A stretch of 64,000 bases of DNA, from contig CAJNDS010001813.1 in NCBI GenBank assembly GCA_905221605.1, positions 420,934 through 484,933 of the forward strand, read 5' to 3'. Each line of letters opens with the position of its first letter. Within the stretch, counting starts at the first letter, position 1. This document shows, piece by piece, positions 60,636 through 64,000 of this stretch. Origin of the DNA: Symbiodinium natans (Eukaryota; Sar; Dinophyceae; Suessiales; Symbiodiniaceae). A model generated the notes under the pieces. The model did not search any database. It saw only the letters and a program-made list of their open reading frames with translations, and had not been told where the DNA came from. The translations under genes were made by a program, and so were the position numbers.

Positions 60636-60778
60636 TGAAGTTTACAGGTCAGCACATGAGGGAATATGTAAACCGTTAAGTACGCCTCTTTTTATCGGCA
60701 ACTTGAGCCACAGTCGAGGGTAGAGTGATGTTATGCACAGCTCGCAAAAGGAGTGTTATTCCTACATGAGAAACTACA
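60636..60778 (-). repeat. 5' LTR (143 bp)
   Basis: Identical over all 143 bp to the copy at 48427-48569. On the element strand it starts TGTAGTTTCTC and ends AACTTCA. It contains an AT-rich GATAAAAAG stretch that could serve as a TATA-like element and the word TGGCTCAAG, which matches the 3' end of the dinoflagellate spliced leader. Confidence 0.97.
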
Positions 60779-60783
60779 TGAAT
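60779..60783. repeat. Target site duplication, right copy (TGAAT)
   Basis: Exact copy of 48422-48426 touching the outer edge of the 5' LTR. Confidence 0.93.
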
Positions 60784-61807
60784 GCCACAAACCCGTCTAA
60801 AGCCACGGTTCCAGCCCCAAAACCCCAAGTCACCCCCAAGGCCAAAACTTAGAGTCTCAAGAGCCCCAAAGGCCCGAGGTTCTAGAAGCTCCCAACCGAA
60901 CCCTAAACCCCAAACCCCAAACCCCAAACCCCTAAACCCTAAACCCTAAACCCCAAACCCCAAACCCTAAACCCTAAACCGTCCCATGAGCTCCCCAAAG
61001 GCCCCGCAGAGGGGTAACCCTGCCTGTGCTGCTCCACGCGGCAGACGCCGCCAGCGGAGGGTGGAGCGGGGCCACGGTGGAGTTTTTCCCTTGCTGAGGC
61101 GAGAGAGGGTTTAGGGTTTAGGGTTTCGAGTTGGGGTTTAGGGTTTGGGGTTCGGAGTTTGGAGTCTGGGGTTTTGGGTTTGGGGTTTAGGGTTTAGGGT
61201 TTCCGCAACAGTGGCCCTTGAAACCCCAAGCCCGAAACCCTTGAAAGAGCTTCGCAGCTAGGATCCTTTTCACCCAAATCCTAGGTTGGGCCTTGAGGCC
61301 ATTAAAGAGTTCACCATTTGCTTCAGAACCCACCAAAAAATCGAAGATAATAATCCCCATATTGCAGCTTTAGGGGTATGATTTCTTTGCACCAAAAGAG
61401 TCTTTCGGTTTTTGGCGTTCAGGGGCTTAGGTTAGGACTTATTGGAATTCTGGATCCATGTTGATAGGATTAGAGTTGTGGGGCACCCACGGACAAGGGA
61501 TCTGGAGTAGGGACAATCCAACTAAGAAGGTTTATGCTTTAGGGTTTGGGGTTAAACCCTAAGCTTGGCAGTTGAAGTCTCAACCCTTGAGAACCTAAAC
61601 CCTTAAACCCGAAAGCCTTGAACCCCAAAACCATCTGCATAGTCATAAAACCTTGGAACCCCCAACTCCTTTAAACCCTCGAACCCTGAAACCCTTCTAC
61701 ACTAAAATGCTAAACCCTGAAACCTTAAAGCCTAAAAACATCTAACCCTCGACTCACCCTAAACCCTACACCCGAAACCCATAACCCCCTACACCCTAAA
61801 TCTCCCG

Positions 61808-61879
61808 AAGCGAGATGCTCAACGTCTCCGCGCAGAAGAACCTCGAGAGCCTGTCAAAAATCTCGTCTTCTTCCGCATG
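61808..61879 (-). CDS. Exon-like island, unrecognised
   Basis: Minus frame NWHAEEDEIFDRLSRFFCAE then TLSISLRE. Confidence 0.38.
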
Positions 61880-62111
61880 CCAGTTTTGGAGATTTGGAGT
61901 TTAGGGATTAGGGTGAATTTAGAGTTTAGCGTTCAGGGCTTAGGCCTTCAATGGTCGAGCAACTTGTCAACCGCCGGAGAAGTACCCACCCACGCAAAGA
62001 GCCCATAACATTCAGACAGTATGAAGTCTGCCTGTACACATCTATACACATACATATATACAGAACATTCTGCTATTGTATTGTCACACCCTATATAATC
62101 GCCGTCGCAGT

Positions 62112-62322
62112 GAAACAACACTGGTCCCGATTGGCCGAAACTCGGATAAGAGTGGTGGCCGATTGACCGAAAGTTGCACAACATTGGCGGCCTGACCTAA
62201 ATTCGAACAAACATTGGTGGCCTGTTGAACAACACTGGTGGCCGCTTGACCGAAATTTGAACAACATTGATGGCCCAGGCGGAAGTTTGAACAACACGTG
62301 CGGCCGCTTGCCCGGAATCTTG
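62112..62322 (+). repeat. Degenerate minisatellite, about 35-bp unit
   Basis: Five or six diverged copies built from GACCGAAATT, GAACAACATTGG and TGGCCG. Unrelated to telomere repeats. Confidence 0.75.
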
Positions 62323-62627
62323 AGAAGAAAGTATATGTAAATATAAAATATAGAATAGATAGATAAATACATGAATAATACATATATATATATATATATG
62401 TGTGCATATATATATATATACATATATTGGTTAGAGAGGGTTCGTGGTCTAAGGTTTACGGGTCTTGTTGGGGCTTCATGTTCAGGATTTTGGGGGGAGA
62501 AGTTCCAAAATTTGGGCAGGGCGTCATCAGGCTTCGCCCTTTGTCCTGGCCATTAAGGCCATCAACTCCTATGTAGCCCTAAAGCCCCAGACCCTGCACC
62601 CTAAACCCTAAGGCCCCAAACCCTGCA

Positions 62628-62713
62628 CCCGCAGCCTCCAGCAGGGGCGAAGGCATCTCCGCCAGAGGTGTAGGGCATGGTGCTGCTCGAAATCGTGCGA
62701 GGAACACCTCTTC
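62628..62713 (-). CDS. Exon-like island, unrecognised
   Basis: Minus frame EEVFLARFRAAPCPTPLAEM then PSPLLEAAGA. Its upstream boundary touches the inverted-repeat element at 62716-62814. Confidence 0.35.
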
Positions 62714-62715
62714 AG

Positions 62716-62814
62716 CTTAGTTGCTGAGTTCAGAAGCCTCGAAAAAGTGTACACTTTCAGTTCTAGGGGCTTATGGCATCCCAAAAGTGTAAAGTGTACT
62801 TCCCAGCAACTAAG
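62716..62814. mobile_element. MITE-like element, family D copy 2
   Basis: Perfect 11-bp ends CTTAGTTGCTG/CAGCAACTAAG with nested AAGTGTA inverted repeats. Confidence 0.75.
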
Positions 62815-63361
62815 TTAGGGTTCAGCAAGAGTAAAAACAAGCGTACGGGCCTGCAGGGCCGAAACAACATCATTTCGATGGCTCAATACTACGAGGATGG
62901 ACCATTACACCCTGTAATCCCTTGAAGCGGGCCGATTGCAGGGTTTAGTCTAGGGCCCGGGGTGTATAAGGCCAGATCGAAGCCAAGCCGGGATGGGGCG
63001 AGGGGGGAAGATATCATGTGTAGGGTAGATACACAGATCGCAACAAAAAACAACTTAGGAGCAGGAATACACTTCTATGCACTGCTTGGGTTTAAGGAAC
63101 ACCGAACTCCTTGCCATTCAAACCCTAAACCCTGAACCCCAAATTCCTGAACGCCAAACCCTAAACCCCATGCCTTACACCCTAAACCCTAAACCCCAAA
63201 CCTTAAACCCCAAACCCTAAACCGCTATTTTGGGGGCCCTCTTAGGGTTTAGGGTTTAGGGTTTAGGATTTAGGGTTTAGGGCCTCGTACTAGTAGAGTC
63301 TTAAGGGGTTTTGAGGAACTGCGGTCTTCAGGGTTTAGGTGGTTTAGGTTGCTTAGGGTTC

Positions 63362-63440
63362 AGGGTTTCAGGCTTGTGCCTGGAGGGCCGGGTAGCCTCG
63401 CCCAGGACTAGCCCAGGCTTCAATCTGTTCTTGCGAGCAC
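63362..63440 (-). CDS. Exon-like island ending in a stop
   Basis: Minus frame ECSQEQIEAWASPGRGYPAL then QAQA and TGA. Confidence 0.33.
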
Positions 63441-64000
63441 TCAACCCTAAACCTAAACCCTAAACCCTAAACCCCAAACCCTAAACCCTAAACCCCAAAC
63501 CCCAAACCCTAAACCCCTTTGAGCATTCTGGGGCACTTCTGGGAGGCACTTCTTGGGACTCAGGGCCTGAGCTTGCCCAAAGGTCGTAAACCCCTTAAGA
63601 CCCGAAGATCCAAGCAAGCAAAAGCCGAAAGCCCTAAAAGCCCTGAACGTCATAACCACTACATTGGTAGCTGATCAAAATGACCTGTTTCCTACAAAAA
63701 AAACCTTGTAAGCCCGCATTGACCCTAAACCCTAAACCCTAGAAACCCTAAACCCTAAAAACCCTAAACCCTCAACCCTAAACCCTGAACCCCAAACCCT
63801 AAACAACCCAGAGGAACCCTCAACAATGTGCACAGGCCCCGGCGGCAGCTCTTCCCAGACTAAAGTCGGGGGCCGCCAGATCCTGTGCCACCTGCGCTTC
63901 GCTGGGGGTTTGGGAGTTTAGGGTTTAGGGGGTTTAGGGATTAGGGCTCGAGTTTAGGGGGTTTCGGGTTAAGGTTCGGGGGGAGGTTTTAGGGTTCAGG

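Larger units (their letters stand above)
48427..60778 (-). mobile_element. Intact Ty1/copia-type LTR retrotransposon, 12.35 kb
   Basis: Two identical 143-bp direct repeats (48427-48569 and 60636-60778) begin TG and end CA and are flanked by the same 5 bases, TGAAT. Inside, reading on the minus strand, come a primer site touching the 5' LTR, gag with two CCCH fingers, a protease-like ORF, integrase, then reverse transcriptase and RNase H, followed by a purine run touching the 3' LTR. Integrase before RT is the copia (Pseudoviridae) order. Identical LTRs and target duplication mean a recent insertion, although 143 bp gives a coarse clock. The element is larger than usual because the last ORF carries about 1,500 residues beyond RNase H. 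LTRs are very short for an element of this size. Whether it is autonomous depends on whether the three -1 frame changes are translated through. Confidence 0.96.

Overview
The window reads as nuclear DNA of a dinoflagellate (Symbiodiniaceae-like). Four things support this. The whole 64 kb is sprinkled with TTTAGGG/CCCTAAA telomere-type heptamers in both orientations. Nearly all recognisable host exons lie on one strand (minus). Reconstructed introns start mostly with GC, sometimes GA or GT, and end AG, usually followed by G, which is the splice-site usage reported for dinoflagellates. The only long ORFs belong to a copia-type retroelement of the kind abundant in these genomes. There are no bacterial operons, tRNAs, rRNAs or CRISPR arrays.

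Layout. From 1 to about 10 kb: a minus-strand ammonium transporter (AMT) gene broken into at least eleven exons of 17-88 nt, with introns made largely of telomere repeats and hairpin (MITE-like) elements. From 10 to 20 kb: unassigned minus-strand exon-like islands. From 20 to 25.5 kb: a minus-strand gene whose exons join into a BTB/POZ domain. From 26 to 48 kb: more exon-like islands (mostly minus, a few plus near 28.9-31 kb), several small inverted-repeat element families, a 650-bp minisatellite (32.1-32.75 kb), G/C homopolymer tracts and many telomeric arrays. From 48.4 to 60.8 kb: one intact 12,352-bp LTR retrotransposon on the minus strand. From 60.8 to 64 kb: further islands, telomeric arrays and a degenerate minisatellite.

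The retrotransposon has identical 143-bp LTRs, a perfect 5-bp target duplication (TGAAT), a half-tRNA-type primer site and a polypurine tract. Gag, protease, integrase and RT/RNase H follow in copia order but sit in four frames, each successive ORF entered by a -1 shift through a 46-112-nt overlap. Behind RNase H the last ORF (2,445 codons) carries about 1,500 extra residues. In order these hold a 2OG-Fe(II) oxygenase-like domain, an SGNH/GDSL-hydrolase-like domain, a Tpt1/KptA RNA 2'-phosphotransferase-like domain, a zinc ribbon and an Arg/Trp-rich tail. About eleven short hairpins, most with a GNRA-type loop, are embedded in frame in its coding sequence. This polyprotein is the best candidate here for an undescribed system.

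The host genes were rebuilt by hand from family motifs and codon phase. Exon ends that close in phase are firm; single unassigned islands are tentative.
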